From NCBI GenBank assembly GCA_963837345.1, contig CAWIMX010000001.1:248001-312000 (forward strand): a stretch of 64,000 bases of DNA, written 5' to 3'. Positions 7,109 through 15,352 of this stretch are shown here, in pieces. The notes below the pieces were generated by a model. That model was not told the origin of the DNA, did not search any database, and saw only the letters and a program-made list of their open reading frames with translations. The position numbers and the translations under genes are program-made. This DNA comes from CAWIMX01 sp963837345 (GTDB lineage Bacteria > Acidobacteriota > Vicinamibacteria > Vicinamibacterales > CAVVIG01). Position 1 is the first letter of the stretch; each line of letters opens with the position of its first letter.

Positions 7109-8930
7109 AGCGGTCGATGTGCGTCCCCGTGAGCGCCGCCCGCACCGAGCGGTCCATCATGACCTCCGCAAGATGAGCGGTCGCCTCGTTGAGCGCACGG
7201 GTCTTCTCGACGATCGCCGGTTCGTCGGCCGAGCCGACGACCGCCCGGAGCGCGTCGAGCGCCGACTCGATGCGGGCACGTTCCCCGTCGTCGAGGTCCG
7301 TCGCGCCTGCCGCGTCGAAATCCTGAGCCCGCAGCGCTTTCTCGGTCGCCTGGATCACGGTGGCCGCGTCGTTGCGGGCCTCGACGAGCCGCCGCGCCGC
7401 CACATCGGTTTCCGCATGATCGAGCGAGTCGAGCAGCATGCGCTCGACCTCCTCGTCCGTGAGCCCGTACGAGGGCTTCACCTCGACCGTCTGCTCCACA
7501 TCGGTCCGCAGCTCCCGGGCGGTCACGCTGAGGATGCCGTTCGCGTCGATCTGAAACGTCACGTGGACGCGCGCAAGGCCGGCGGGCAGGGGCGGAATGC
7601 CCCGCAGGCGGAAGCGCGCCAACGATCGGTTGTCGCCGACGAGCTCGCGCTCCCCCTGCACGACGTGGATGTCCACCGCGGTCTGGTTGTCGGCGAACGT
7701 CGTGAACGTCTCGCTGCCGGTGGCAGGCACCGTCGAATTGCGGGTGATGATTCGGGAGACGACGCCGCCCATGGTCTCGAGCCCGAGCGAGAGCGGCGTG
7801 ACATCCAGCAGCAGCAGGTCGCGGTTGCCCGTGACGAGAATGTCGGCCTGCACGGCCGCGCCGAGCGCCACCACCTCGTCGGGATTCAGCTCGACGTGCG
7901 GAGCGCGCCCGAACAGCTCGCCGACCAGACGACGCACGAGCGGAATGCGCGTGGATCCGCCGACGAGCACGACGTCCTCGACGTCGGCCGGATCGATCTG
8001 GGCGTCGGCGAGCGCCCGCCGGCAGGGGTCGAGCGTCCGGTCCACGATCGGACGAATCACGGCCTCCAGCTCCTCGCGCGTCATCCGGCGCACGTAGGCG
8101 TCGACCCGCAGCTCGGTCTCGGGCCGATCGGAGAGCACGCACTTCGCCTGAATGACCGCCTGGCGCACGCGCTGGACCGTGCCGGGGCCCGCGGAATCCC
8201 CCAGGTCGGCGAGCACGCGTTCGACCAGCAGATGATCGATGTCGTCTCCGCCCAGATGGGTGTCGCCGCTCGTGGCGAGCACCTGGAACACCCCATCCTC
8301 GACCCGCAGAATCGAGATGTCGAACGTGCCGCCGCCGAAATCATAGACGGCGATCAATCCCGCGTTGCGGCGGTCCAGTCCATAGGCGAGCGAGGCGGCA
8401 GTCGGCTCGTTGATGATGCGGAGCACGTCGAGCCCGGCGATCCGTCCCGCGTCGCGCGTCGCCGTCCGTTGCGCATCGTTGAAGTAGGCGGGCACCGTGA
8501 TCACCGCTCGATCCACGACGGGATCGGCATCGCCCCGCTCGGCGAAGTGCCTCTCGGCGCGGTGCTTCAGATCGCGGAGGACGAGCGCCGAGATCTCCGG
8601 CGGCGTCAGCTCCCGGTCGCCCAGGGCGATTCTCGCCACTCCGCCCGGTTCGCCCGAGACGCGGAAAGGAAACCGGTCGACCTCGGGCGCGACGTCGTCG
8701 ATCCCGCGCCCCATGAAGCGCTTCACCGAGTAGGCCGTGCGGGCGGGATCGATCGTGAGCCGTCGCTCGGCCTCGCGACCGATCGACACGGTGCCGTCAG
8801 CCGCGATCGACACGATCGAGGGCACCAGCGCGTCGCCGCTCGCATCGCGAATCACTTCGGGCACACCCTGGCGCACGAACGCCACCAGACTGTTCGTCGT
8901 GCCGAGGTCGATGCCCACCACTTTGCTCAC
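7101..8930 (-). CDS. hscA: Fe-S assembly chaperone HscA (Hsp70)
   Basis: Specialised Hsp70 that acts with HscB to release clusters from IscU, 609 residues against 616 in E. coli. The N-terminal nucleotide-binding domain has GIDLGTTNSLVAF, VPAYFNDAQR, AYDFGGGTFD-type and LVGGSTRIPLVR motifs. The substrate-binding domain begins with DVTPLSLGLETMGGV. The GTG start at 8930 overlaps the hscB stop (GTGA). A second GTG four codons later has a better-spaced GGAGG, so the exact start may be 8921. It lies in the canonical position between hscB and fdx. Confidence 0.94.
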   Translation of the reverse strand: MSKVVGIDLGTTNSLVAFVRQGVPEVIRDASGDALVPSIVSIAADGTVSIGREAERRLTIDPARTAYSVKRFMGRGIDDVAPEVDRFPFRVSGEPGGVARIALGDRELTPPEISALVLRDLKHRAERHFAERGDADPVVDRAVITVPAYFNDAQRTATRDAGRIAGLDVLRIINEPTAASLAYGLDRRNAGLIAVYDFGGGTFDISILRVEDGVFQVLATSGDTHLGGDDIDHLLVERVLADLGDSAGPGTVQRVRQAVIQAKCVLSDRPETELRVDAYVRRMTREELEAVIRPIVDRTLDPCRRALADAQIDPADVEDVVLVGGSTRIPLVRRLVGELFGRAPHVELNPDEVVALGAAVQADILVTGNRDLLLLDVTPLSLGLETMGGVVSRIITRNSTVPATGSETFTTFADNQTAVDIHVVQGERELVGDNRSLARFRLRGIPPLPAGLARVHVTFQIDANGILSVTARELRTDVEQTVEVKPSYGLTDEEVERMLLDSLDHAETDVAARRLVEARNDAATVIQATEKALRAQDFDAAGATDLDDGERARIESALDALRAVVGSADEPAIVEKTRALNEATAHLAEVMMDRSVRAALTGTHIDRYA

Positions 8931-9529
8931 TCCTCCGCTCCCAACTCCCGCTCGACGCTCGCGAGCAGATTGGCGATGTACGTGCGCTCCAGCACGCGGT
9001 CCCTGAGCGCCTCCAGCACCGCACGGCGACGGGCGTCCGGCGCATTCGTGTCCAGGAGCGCGTCCCACTCGCCGACGAGCGCCTGAAGGCGCGCTTCGTG
9101 CGACGCGCGCTTGGCGTCGATCGGCGCCTTCGCCCGATCCAGCCGGGCGCGCCACTCGGCTTCGGGGGCGCCACGGGCGCGCAGGCCGCGAACCTCGTCG
9201 AGCGCCTCGTTGAGGGCGAATACCTCTTCGAGCAGCGCAGGCGGGACCTGCCGCGACGCCTCCTGGGGCGTCTTCGCGGTCATCCCCTCGAGCCGAAGCA
9301 GGTACGCGACGCGCGCCATCGGGTCCCGCAGCGTCCGATACGCGTCGTTCAGATACGACGACCGCGCGAGACTCGCGCGGCGCTCCTCCGCGCTGGCATT
9401 CTGAAAGTAGTCGGGATGGAACTGGCGGCTGAGCTCCCGAAACCGCCTGTCCAGCGCCTCGACCGCGATGGCCAGCCGGCGCGGCAGGCCCAGGAACTCG
9501 AAGTAGTCGCCGAACGGGGTAATGGTCAG
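8927..9529 (-). CDS. hscB: Fe-S assembly co-chaperone HscB
   Basis: J-domain protein that delivers IscU to HscA. The J-domain carries the HPD motif (RQFHPDYFQ, about residue 36-44), and the C-terminal part is the helical HSCB domain. No ATG or GTG is available before the conserved DYFEFLGLP. The reading frame opens just after the iscU stop, so initiation is probably at CTG 9529 (overlapping the stop as CTGA) or at ATT 9523. Either is a rare start codon and depends on translational coupling with iscU. The length is about 200 residues, slightly longer than in E. coli (171). Confidence 0.87.
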   Translation of the reverse strand: MTITPFGDYFEFLGLPRRLAIAVEALDRRFRELSRQFHPDYFQNASAEERRASLARSSYLNDAYRTLRDPMARVAYLLRLEGMTAKTPQEASRQVPPALLEEVFALNEALDEVRGLRARGAPEAEWRARLDRAKAPIDAKRASHEARLQALVGEWDALLDTNAPDARRRAVLEALRDRVLERTYIANLLASVERELGAEE

Positions 9530-9912
9530 CCCTGCTGCTTCCGTCGATAGTCGGCGATGGCCGCCTTGATGGCGTCTTCGGCCAGGACCGAGCAATGAAT
9601 CTTGACCGGCGGCAGGCTCAGCTCGTTCACGATGTCGACGTTCTTGATGGCGAGCGCCTCGTCGACTGTCTTGCCCTTCAGCCACTCGGTGGCGAGGCTC
9701 GAGCTCGCAATCGCCGATCCGCACCCGAACGTCTTGAACTTCGCATCGTCGATGACGCCGGTGTCGGGATTCACCTTCACCTGCAGCTTCATGACATCGC
9801 CGCACTCCGGCGCGCCCACCAGGCCCGTCCCCACGTTCGCGTCCTCCTTCGGGAGCGAGCCGACGTTGCGCGGGTTCTCGTAGTGATCGATCACCTTGTC
9901 GGAATAGGCCAT
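9526..9912 (-). CDS. iscU: Fe-S cluster scaffold IscU
   Basis: Scaffold on which [2Fe-2S] clusters are built, 128 residues. The three ligand cysteines are Cys37 (PECGD), Cys64 (FGCGSAIAS) and Cys107, with Asp39 and His106 alongside. The HscA recognition peptide LPPVK is present at 100-104. Close similarity to proteobacterial IscU across the full length makes the call firm. It follows iscS with a 34-base gap. Confidence 0.97.
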   Translation of the reverse strand: MAYSDKVIDHYENPRNVGSLPKEDANVGTGLVGAPECGDVMKLQVKVNPDTGVIDDAKFKTFGCGSAIASSSLATEWLKGKTVDEALAIKNVDIVNELSLPPVKIHCSVLAEDAIKAAIADYRRKQQG

Positions 9913-9946
9913 CGTGAATCAGCTCCCCAGTTCCTCGTTGCGGACG

Positions 9947-11167
9947 TCAGTGAGCATCCCACTCCATCGTGGACAGGTCCACGCCCTCCTTCGCGAGCTC
10001 GTACAGCGGCGACATCTCGCGCAGCCGCGCGACGACGGTGGTCAGTTTCCCGGCCACGTAGTCCACCTCTTCCTCCGTCGTCCAGCGTCCGAGGCCGAAT
10101 CGGATCGAGGAGTGCGCGAGGTCGTCGCCCGCGCCGAGGGCCTTGAGCACGTAGGACGGCTCGAGGCTGGCCGACGTGCACGCCGACCCCGACGACACGG
10201 CCACGTCGTTGATGCCCATGAGGAGCGACTCGCCTTCCACATACGCGAAGCTCACGTTCAGGTTGTTCGGCAACCGGTGCTCCATCGATCCGTTCACGTA
10301 GATCTCGTCGAGGCCGGCATGCAGGCGATCGTTCAGGCGATCGCGCAGGCCCTGCAGCCGCACCGACTCCGCGGCCATTTCCTCGGCGCACAACTCGGCG
10401 GCCATGCCGAAACCCACGATGCCGGGCACGTTGAGCGTGCCCGAGCGCATGCCGCGTTCGTGGCCGCCGCCGTCGAGGATCGCCGACACCAGCACGCGGG
10501 GATTGCGGCGGCGCACGTAGAGGGCGCCCACGCCCTTCGGGCCGTACATCTTGTGCGCGCTGATCGAGGCCAGGTCCACCTTCACGTCGTTCACCTTGAA
10601 CGGCACCTTGCCCACGGCCTGGACGGCGTCGGTGTGGAACAGGATCCCGCGCTCCTTGGCGAGCGCGCCGATCTCCGCGATCGGCTGGAGCACGCCGATC
10701 TCGTTGTTCGCGGTCATGATCGTAATGAGGATCGTCTGGTCCGTGATCGCGTCGCGCACGGCGCCGACATCGACGCGGCCATCCTGCCGCACGGGCAGGT
10801 ACGTCACGCGGTAGCCGTCGTGCTCGAGATGCTTGCACGTGTCGATGACTGCCTTGTGCTCGGTGACGCAGGTGACGATGTGGTCGCCCTTCTCGCGGTA
10901 CATCCCGGCGACGCCCTTGATCGCCAGGTTGTCCGACTCGGTCGCCCCGCTCGTGAAGACAATCTCCTTGGGGTGCGCGCCGATCAGGTCCGCCACCTGC
11001 TTGCGCGCCCGGTCCACCGCTTCTTCGGCCGCCCACCCGAAGGCGTGGTTGCGGCTCGCGGCGTTGCCGAAGCGGTCGGTGAAATACGGCAGCATCGCCT
11101 CGACCACGCGCGGGTCGGCCGGCGTGGTCGCGTGATAGTCCATGTAGATCGGCAGCTTCGGCGGCAT
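9947..11167 (-). CDS. iscS: Cysteine desulfurase IscS
   Basis: PLP enzyme that takes sulfur from cysteine to IscU and other acceptors, 406 residues. The start at ATG 11167 gives PPKLPIYMDYHATTPADPRV, the normal IscS N-terminus. Internal-aldimine Lys206 lies in SISAHKMYGPKG, and the persulfide Cys330 is in SSGSACTSAS of the mobile loop. The gene follows iscR by 14 bases. It probably also feeds MoeZ-type sulfur transfer to the CysO-like carrier encoded just upstream. Confidence 0.97.
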   Translation of the reverse strand: MPPKLPIYMDYHATTPADPRVVEAMLPYFTDRFGNAASRNHAFGWAAEEAVDRARKQVADLIGAHPKEIVFTSGATESDNLAIKGVAGMYREKGDHIVTCVTEHKAVIDTCKHLEHDGYRVTYLPVRQDGRVDVGAVRDAITDQTILITIMTANNEIGVLQPIAEIGALAKERGILFHTDAVQAVGKVPFKVNDVKVDLASISAHKMYGPKGVGALYVRRRNPRVLVSAILDGGGHERGMRSGTLNVPGIVGFGMAAELCAEEMAAESVRLQGLRDRLNDRLHAGLDEIYVNGSMEHRLPNNLNVSFAYVEGESLLMGINDVAVSSGSACTSASLEPSYVLKALGAGDDLAHSSIRFGLGRWTTEEEVDYVAGKLTTVVARLREMSPLYELAKEGVDLSTMEWDAH

Positions 11168-11181
11168 GACTCCTCGCGACC

Positions 11182-11634
11182 TTACGCGGGTGGGCGAAGC
11201 ACGGCCGGCCGGGTGTCGCCGGCCGGCGGCGGATCCGACGCCAGTTCGGCGATCGTGCAGTCGCCGAGCGCCGCCAGAATACGTTCCCGCACGCGCCAGA
11301 GCGGATCGCGCACGTTGCAGGTGGCGTACTGATCGCAGCGCTCGTCCTCGACCGAACACGCGGTGACCGCCACCGGCCCCTCGATGGCCTGGATGACGTC
11401 GGCGACCGAGATCCATTCAGGAGACCGCGCGAGGTGATAGCCGCCCCGCGTGCCCTGGTGCGACGTGAGCAGACCGTGGCGCACCAGCCGCTGCAGCACC
11501 TTCGCCATGAGTTCGAGGGGAATTTCGTACTGTTCGGCAATCTCGCGGGCGCTCGCCGAGCCCTCCGGTCCGCGGAGCGCGAGGTGCTTCATCGCGATGA
11601 GCCCGTAGTCCGCCTTTTTCGACAGCCTCAACAT
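11182..11634 (-). CDS. iscR: Rrf2-family Fe-S regulator IscR
   Basis: Rrf2 winged-helix repressor that senses Fe-S status, 150 residues. The N-terminus MLRLSKKADYGLIAMKHLA is typical. The recognition helix region is around residues 28-60, and three cysteines at 93, 100 and 106 match the cluster-binding pattern of IscR. It heads the isc operon. A palindromic operator candidate lies directly upstream at 11661-11685, which suggests autorepression as in other IscR systems. Confidence 0.93.
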   Translation of the reverse strand: MLRLSKKADYGLIAMKHLALRGPEGSASAREIAEQYEIPLELMAKVLQRLVRHGLLTSHQGTRGGYHLARSPEWISVADVIQAIEGPVAVTACSVEDERCDQYATCNVRDPLWRVRERILAALGDCTIAELASDPPPAGDTRPAVLRPPA

Positions 11635-11660
11635 GGTTCTACCGGCCGTCAGGCCGCTTC

Positions 11661-11688
11661 AATATCCGACCTCTCAGGTCCGATTTTA
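11661..11688 (-). promoter_or_regulatory. Putative isc promoter with IscR operator
   Basis: On the minus strand a -10-like TAAAAT (11683-11688) runs into ATCGGACCT-GAG-AGGTCGGAT, an inverted repeat with eight of nine positions paired, within a 25-base block 11661-11685. Length, spacing and the GGAC/GTCC core resemble the type 1 IscR site. The site lies about 27 bases upstream of the iscR start. No convincing -35 was seen. Autoregulation is an inference. Confidence 0.55.
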
Positions 11689-11731
11689 ACAGATCCGGAC
11701 ACGGTGCCGGGCGGCCGGCGCTGGCTGAATC

Positions 11732-12901
11732 CTAATACTTCGGCTGACTGGGGTCGACCTTGTCGATCCAGTCCAGGATGCCGCCCTTCAGGTTCAGCAC
11801 ACGCTTGAAGCCGACCGATCGCAGGAAATCGGCCGCCCTGGCGCTGCGGCCGCCGACCTTGCACTGCATCACCAGTTCTTCGTCCGGATCGAGCTCCGCA
11901 TAGCGCCGCGGCACCTCGCCGAGCGGAATCAGGACCGACCCCGGGATCCGGTTGATCTGGTACTCGTTCGGCTCGCGCACGTCGATGATGCGCAGCTTGT
12001 CGCCCCGATCGATTCGCGCCTTCAAGTCGACGGCGGAGATCTCGAAGGGATCGGCCGATCCGGCGACCATGGCCGGCTCGGCGGCGGGGCGGATGCCGCA
12101 GAACTGCTCGTAGTCGATGAGCGCGGTCACCGTCGGATGCGTGCCGCACACGGGACAGTCGGGATCCTTCCGGAGCTTCAGCTCGCGGAATTTCATCCGC
12201 AGCGCGTCGTAAATCAGGAAGCGTCCGACGAGCGGCTCGCCGATGCCGGTGAGCAGCTTGATCGCCTCGGTCGCCTGAATCACGCCGATGACGCCCGGCA
12301 GCACCCCGAGGACGCCGCCCTCGGCGCAGCTCGGGACGAGTCCGGGCGGCGGCGGCTCCGGGTACAGGCAGCGGTAGCACGGGCCATCCTTGGTGCCGAA
12401 GACCGAGGCCTGGCCCTCGAAGCGGAAAATGCTGCCGTACGTGTTCGGCTTCCCCAGGATCACGCACGCGTCGTTCACGAGATAGCGCGTCGGGAAATTG
12501 TCGGTGCCGTCCAGAATCACGTCGTAGGGCTTGAACAGCTCCAGCGCGTTCTTCGACGAGAGCGCCGTCTCGTAAGTTCTGACGTCGACGTGAGGATTGA
12601 TCGCCAGCAGCCGATCCTTCGCGGATTCGAGCTTCGACCGCCCGACGTCGGGCGTGCCGTGGATGATCTGTCGCTGCAGGTTGCTGTAGTCCACGACATC
12701 GAAGTCGACGATGCCGATGGTGCCGACGCCGGCAGCGGCCAGGTACATCGCGGCGGGCGAACCGAGGCCGCCGGCGCCGATGCAGAGCACACTGCCCGCC
12801 TTCAGGCGGCGCTGCCCGTCGACGCCGATCTCCGGCATGATCAGATGCCGGCTGTATCGCTTGATTTCCTCGTTCGTGAGTTCGGGAAGCGTCACAGCCA
12901 C
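11732..12901 (-). CDS. moeZ: Adenylyltransferase/sulfurtransferase MoeZ-like (ThiF/MoeB plus rhodanese)
   Basis: E1-like enzyme that adenylates the C-terminal glycine of a ubiquitin-like sulfur carrier and then thiocarboxylates it. It has 389 residues. The ThiF/MoeB domain (1-275) has the nucleotide loop GAGGLG at 42-47, the zinc cysteines 175, 178, 249 and 252, and a conserved Cys192. A rhodanese domain (about 288-385) follows, with active-site Cys347 in MQCKVGGRS. The GTG start at 12901 is three bases beyond the stop of the CysO-like gene. In Mycobacterium the same architecture activates CysO. The isc operon follows after a 98-base gap. Confidence 0.92.
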   Translation of the reverse strand: MAVTLPELTNEEIKRYSRHLIMPEIGVDGQRRLKAGSVLCIGAGGLGSPAAMYLAAAGVGTIGIVDFDVVDYSNLQRQIIHGTPDVGRSKLESAKDRLLAINPHVDVRTYETALSSKNALELFKPYDVILDGTDNFPTRYLVNDACVILGKPNTYGSIFRFEGQASVFGTKDGPCYRCLYPEPPPPGLVPSCAEGGVLGVLPGVIGVIQATEAIKLLTGIGEPLVGRFLIYDALRMKFRELKLRKDPDCPVCGTHPTVTALIDYEQFCGIRPAAEPAMVAGSADPFEISAVDLKARIDRGDKLRIIDVREPNEYQINRIPGSVLIPLGEVPRRYAELDPDEELVMQCKVGGRSARAADFLRSVGFKRVLNLKGGILDWIDKVDPSQPKY

Positions 12902-12904
12902 GGG

Positions 12905-13186
12905 CTACTCCCGGCCGCCGGCCACCGACGGAATGATGCTCAGCGTATCGCCCGCCTTGACCGGGGTCTGTTCCTTCTGAAGGTACCGGATGTCTTCGTC
13001 GTTCACGTAGATGTTCACGAAGCTCCGCAGCCGGCCCTGATCGTTGTAAAGATGCGCCTTGAGGCCCTGGTGGCGGGTCGTCAGGTCGGCGAGCAGCTCG
13101 CCGACGGTGCTGCCGTCTGCCTCGACAGCATCCTGTTTATCGGTGTAGGGCCTGAGCGGAGTCGGAATCAGAATTTTCGTCGCCAT
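12905..13186 (-). CDS. cysO: CysO-like ubiquitin-fold sulfur carrier protein
   Basis: A 93-residue MoaD/ThiS-family protein. The N-terminus (KILIPTPLRPYTDKQ, then EADGSTVGELLADL) and the stretch LRSFVNIYVNDEDIRYL match mycobacterial CysO closely. The C-terminus is SVAGGRE: two residues, Arg-Glu, follow the diglycine at 90-91. They would have to be removed before adenylation by MoeZ, a job for the JAMM protease encoded just upstream. Once thiocarboxylated it would donate sulfur to the CysM-type synthase. The start overlaps the 3' end of the mec gene by about 50 bases. Confidence 0.9.
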   Translation of the reverse strand: MATKILIPTPLRPYTDKQDAVEADGSTVGELLADLTTRHQGLKAHLYNDQGRLRSFVNIYVNDEDIRYLQKEQTPVKAGDTLSIIPSVAGGRE

Positions 13187-13605
13187 TGAGCTCGCCTTCT
13201 TCGAATGCGGTTCGATCGTCCTTCAACCACCACGCGGTCATCTGCTCGGCCATGCCGCCGGCGACCGCCACGATGATGTAGGCGAAGGTCGGCCACGCGT
13301 GGTCGAGATCGGTACTGAGAGGGCCGCGCCGGATGATCCGGGTGCGAGTGATAGAACCCGAGGAGCTCGCCGCCGAGCGCCGCGGCGCGCTCTTCGGCCA
13401 GCCGGTAGTCCGATGGCCGGACCAGAAAGCGCCGGCGCGGACCTTCCTCGGTCGTGTTCGGGAGCGCGACGACGGCATCGACGCGCCCGTGGCGGCCGAT
13501 CATCGCGCCGCAGCACTCGTGCGGATACGTCTCCTGTCCGTGCTGCCGGATCGCCCGCGCCACCGACGGCCCCAGCACGAGCCGCGTCGCTCCCACCTCA
13601 GACAT
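13137..13605 (-). pseudogene. mec: JAMM metalloprotease (Mec-like), split by a +1 base at about 13311
   Basis: Mec-type JAMM peptidases free cysteine from the CysO-Cys adduct and can trim residues behind the carrier's diglycine. The first frame starts at ATG 13605 and carries Glu30 (YPHECCG) and the metal histidines 86 and 88 (FYHSHPDHPARPSQY). There it leaves the family pattern. One base later, frame 13137-13310 continues exactly as expected, DLDHAWPTFAYIIVAVAGG, and supplies the third metal ligand Asp99. Removing one base from GGTAC at 13311-13315 restores a single 155-residue protein. All catalytic residues are intact apart from the indel, so a sequence error or very recent mutation is likelier than old decay. 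Confidence 0.85.
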
Positions 13606-14531
13606 CGGGCGTCCAGAACTTCTCGGTCAGGTACTTCTCCGCGCCGTCGGGAAACACGGTCACGACCACGGCGTCGCGCAGCCGCGACGCCACCTCAAGC
13701 GACGCCACCAGCGCGGCGCCCGACGAGATGCCCGCCAGCACGCCTTCCTCGCGGGCCAGGCGGCGCACCATGTCGTAGGCCCGCTCGCTCTCGACGCGCA
13801 GATCTTCGTCGGCGAGCGACGGATCATAGATGCCCGGCACGATCGCCGAGGCCATGTGCTTGAGGCCCTCCAGCCCGTGGAACGGCGAATCGGGCTGGAA
13901 CGAAATCAGCTTGATCGCGGGGTTGAACTGCCGCAGCCGGCGCCCCGTGCCGATGAATGTGCCGCCCGTGCCCAGCCCGGCCACGAAATGCGTGACGCGG
14001 CCGCTCGTCTGCTCGATGATCTCCGCGCCGGTCGTGTCGAAGTGCGCGCGCCAGTTGGCGTCGTTGTTGTACCTGATCCGGATAGAAAAATCGCTCCGGA
14101 TCGGCCGCGTACAGCCGCCGCGCTTCGCGGATGGCGCCGTCGGTACTCTCGAGCGGACTCGTCAGTATCAACTCGGCGCCGAAGGCGCGAAGAATGCGCT
14201 TCCGCTCCGGACTCGCGTTGCCGGGCACACACAAGGTGACCTGATAGCCCTTCGCCGCCCCGATCATCGCGTACGCGATGCCCGTGTTCCCCGACGTGGC
14301 GTCGAGAATGGTCTTGCCGGGCACCAGATCGCCCGAGACTTCGCCGTCGGCAATCATGCGCGCGGCGGCGCGATCCTTGACCGATCCGCCGGGGTTCTGC
14401 CCCTCCATCTTGGCGTAGAGCTGCACCCCCGGCGTTTCGCGCTCGAAGTGCCGCAGGCGAATCAGCGGTGTGCGGCCGATCAGGTCCAGAACGCTGACGC
14501 CGATCGATCGATCGGTGGTTGGAGCCGGCAT
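13598..14531 (-). pseudogene. cysM: Cysteine synthase CysM-like, split by a +1 base at about 14072
   Basis: PLP-dependent beta-substitution enzyme that would combine an activated serine with CysO-thiocarboxylate. The N-terminal frame from ATG 14531 has VLDLIGRTPLIRL, PLP-lysine 52 in GGSVKDRAA and the substrate loop ATSGNTGIAYA. At FFYPDQ it breaks. Shifting by one base at GTACC (14069-14073) gives YNNDANWRAHFDTT, the normal family sequence, continuing into VAGLGTGGTF and ISSGAALVA to the stop at 13598. The repaired protein is 310 residues, full length. It overlaps mec by eight bases and is the first gene of the sulfur block. An ATG 15 bases upstream is less likely. Confidence 0.87.
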
Positions 14532-14573
14532 AGTCGACAGTCGCAAGTCGTCAGTCGCGAGTCACCAGTCGCC
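14532..14573. repeat. Degenerate AGTCG direct repeats
   Basis: Between cysM and its promoter the sequence is built from short imperfect copies of AGTCG (AGTCGACAGTCGC, AAGTCGTCAGTCGC, GAGTCACCAGTCGC). A similar tract is found at 33653-33694. No coding role is evident. Confidence 0.6.
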
Positions 14574-14600
14574 CGTGGATATACGACCAGTCTAGTCCGA

Positions 14601-14630
14601 ATTATAGCATCGCTCCCGGTCTGCTATACT
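14601..14630. promoter_or_regulatory. Divergent promoter region, cysM / membrane methyltransferase
   Basis: On the minus strand TATAAT (14601-14606) is a perfect -10 for the cysM-mec-cysO-moeZ genes. On the plus strand TATACT (14625-14630) is a good -10 for the gene at 14694. The two elements are 18 bases apart, so the polymerase sites overlap and may exclude each other. The -35 boxes are weak. AT-rich sequence here stands out from its surroundings. Confidence 0.5.
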
Positions 14631-14693
14631 CCGCCCGCCCAGGTGACGGCTCCGCGGTCTTCAGAACTCGCTCATTCGAAAAGAGATCCCGCC

Positions 14694-15308
14694 ATGACTT
14701 CCGGGCCGGCTGCCAGGCCGGCGCTCATCGGCCTCGGCGGCTGGCTCTTCCGCCATCGCACCGCGATTCCGATTCCCGTCGCGCTCGTCCTGCTCTTCGT
14801 CCGGATGGGTGAAAGTCGGCCCTCGCCGCTTCTCGCCGTCGGCGGCGCTGCCCTGGTGGGCGCCGGCGAGCTCCTCCGCGTCTGGGCGGTGCGCCATATC
14901 GGCGCGATCTCGCGCACGCGCGCCGACCGGCTCGGCCCGCTGGTCGCGAGCGGGCCCTTCCGCTTCGTTCGCAATCCCCTGTACGTCGGCAATCTGATGC
15001 TGTGGTCGGGGTTCGCGCTGAGCGCCCGCCTCGTGTGGATGCTGGCCGTCGTCCTCGTCGTGATCGGCTTCGAGTACCACGCGATCGTCCGATGGGAGGA
15101 ACAGCTCCTGCGCGCGCGCCGCGGCGAGGAGTACCTCGCGTACGCCGCGCGCGTGCCGCGCTGGCTGCCGCTGCCGGGGCGGCTGGGCCTGCGGACGGCG
15201 CCTCCGGCCCCCTACTCGTGGCTCGACACGCTCCATAGCGAGCGGGGCACGATCATCGCGATCGCCGCGGGATTCGCGCTGCTCGCGCTGAAGCTCCGCT
15301 GGTCATAG
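14694..15308 (+). CDS. Isoprenylcysteine/phospholipid methyltransferase-like membrane protein
   Basis: A 204-residue integral membrane protein of the ICMT/PEMT fold. Conserved features are GELLRVWAVRHIG, then GPLVASGPFRFVRNPLYVGNLMLWSGFA (S-adenosylmethionine site) and the C-terminal EEQLLRARRGEEYLAYAARVPRWLP. About five membrane helices are predicted, including a last one at the C-terminus. Bacterial members methylate small lipids or are of unknown substrate. It faces cysM divergently and has its own -10 (TATACT) with a leader of about 60 bases. Confidence 0.8.
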   Translation: MTSGPAARPALIGLGGWLFRHRTAIPIPVALVLLFVRMGESRPSPLLAVGGAALVGAGELLRVWAVRHIGAISRTRADRLGPLVASGPFRFVRNPLYVGNLMLWSGFALSARLVWMLAVVLVVIGFEYHAIVRWEEQLLRARRGEEYLAYAARVPRWLPLPGRLGLRTAPPAPYSWLDTLHSERGTIIAIAAGFALLALKLRWS

Positions 15309-15352
15309 CGGCGTCTCGATACGGACGGCGGCGCGCCTCGCGCTGCCGAGCC

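Noticed and set aside
7086..9086. A 666-codon open frame opposite hscA/hscB
   Set aside because: It is a shadow of the GC-rich coding strand. hscA and hscB on the other strand have firm motifs and the frame is rich in Arg, His and Asp with no family match.
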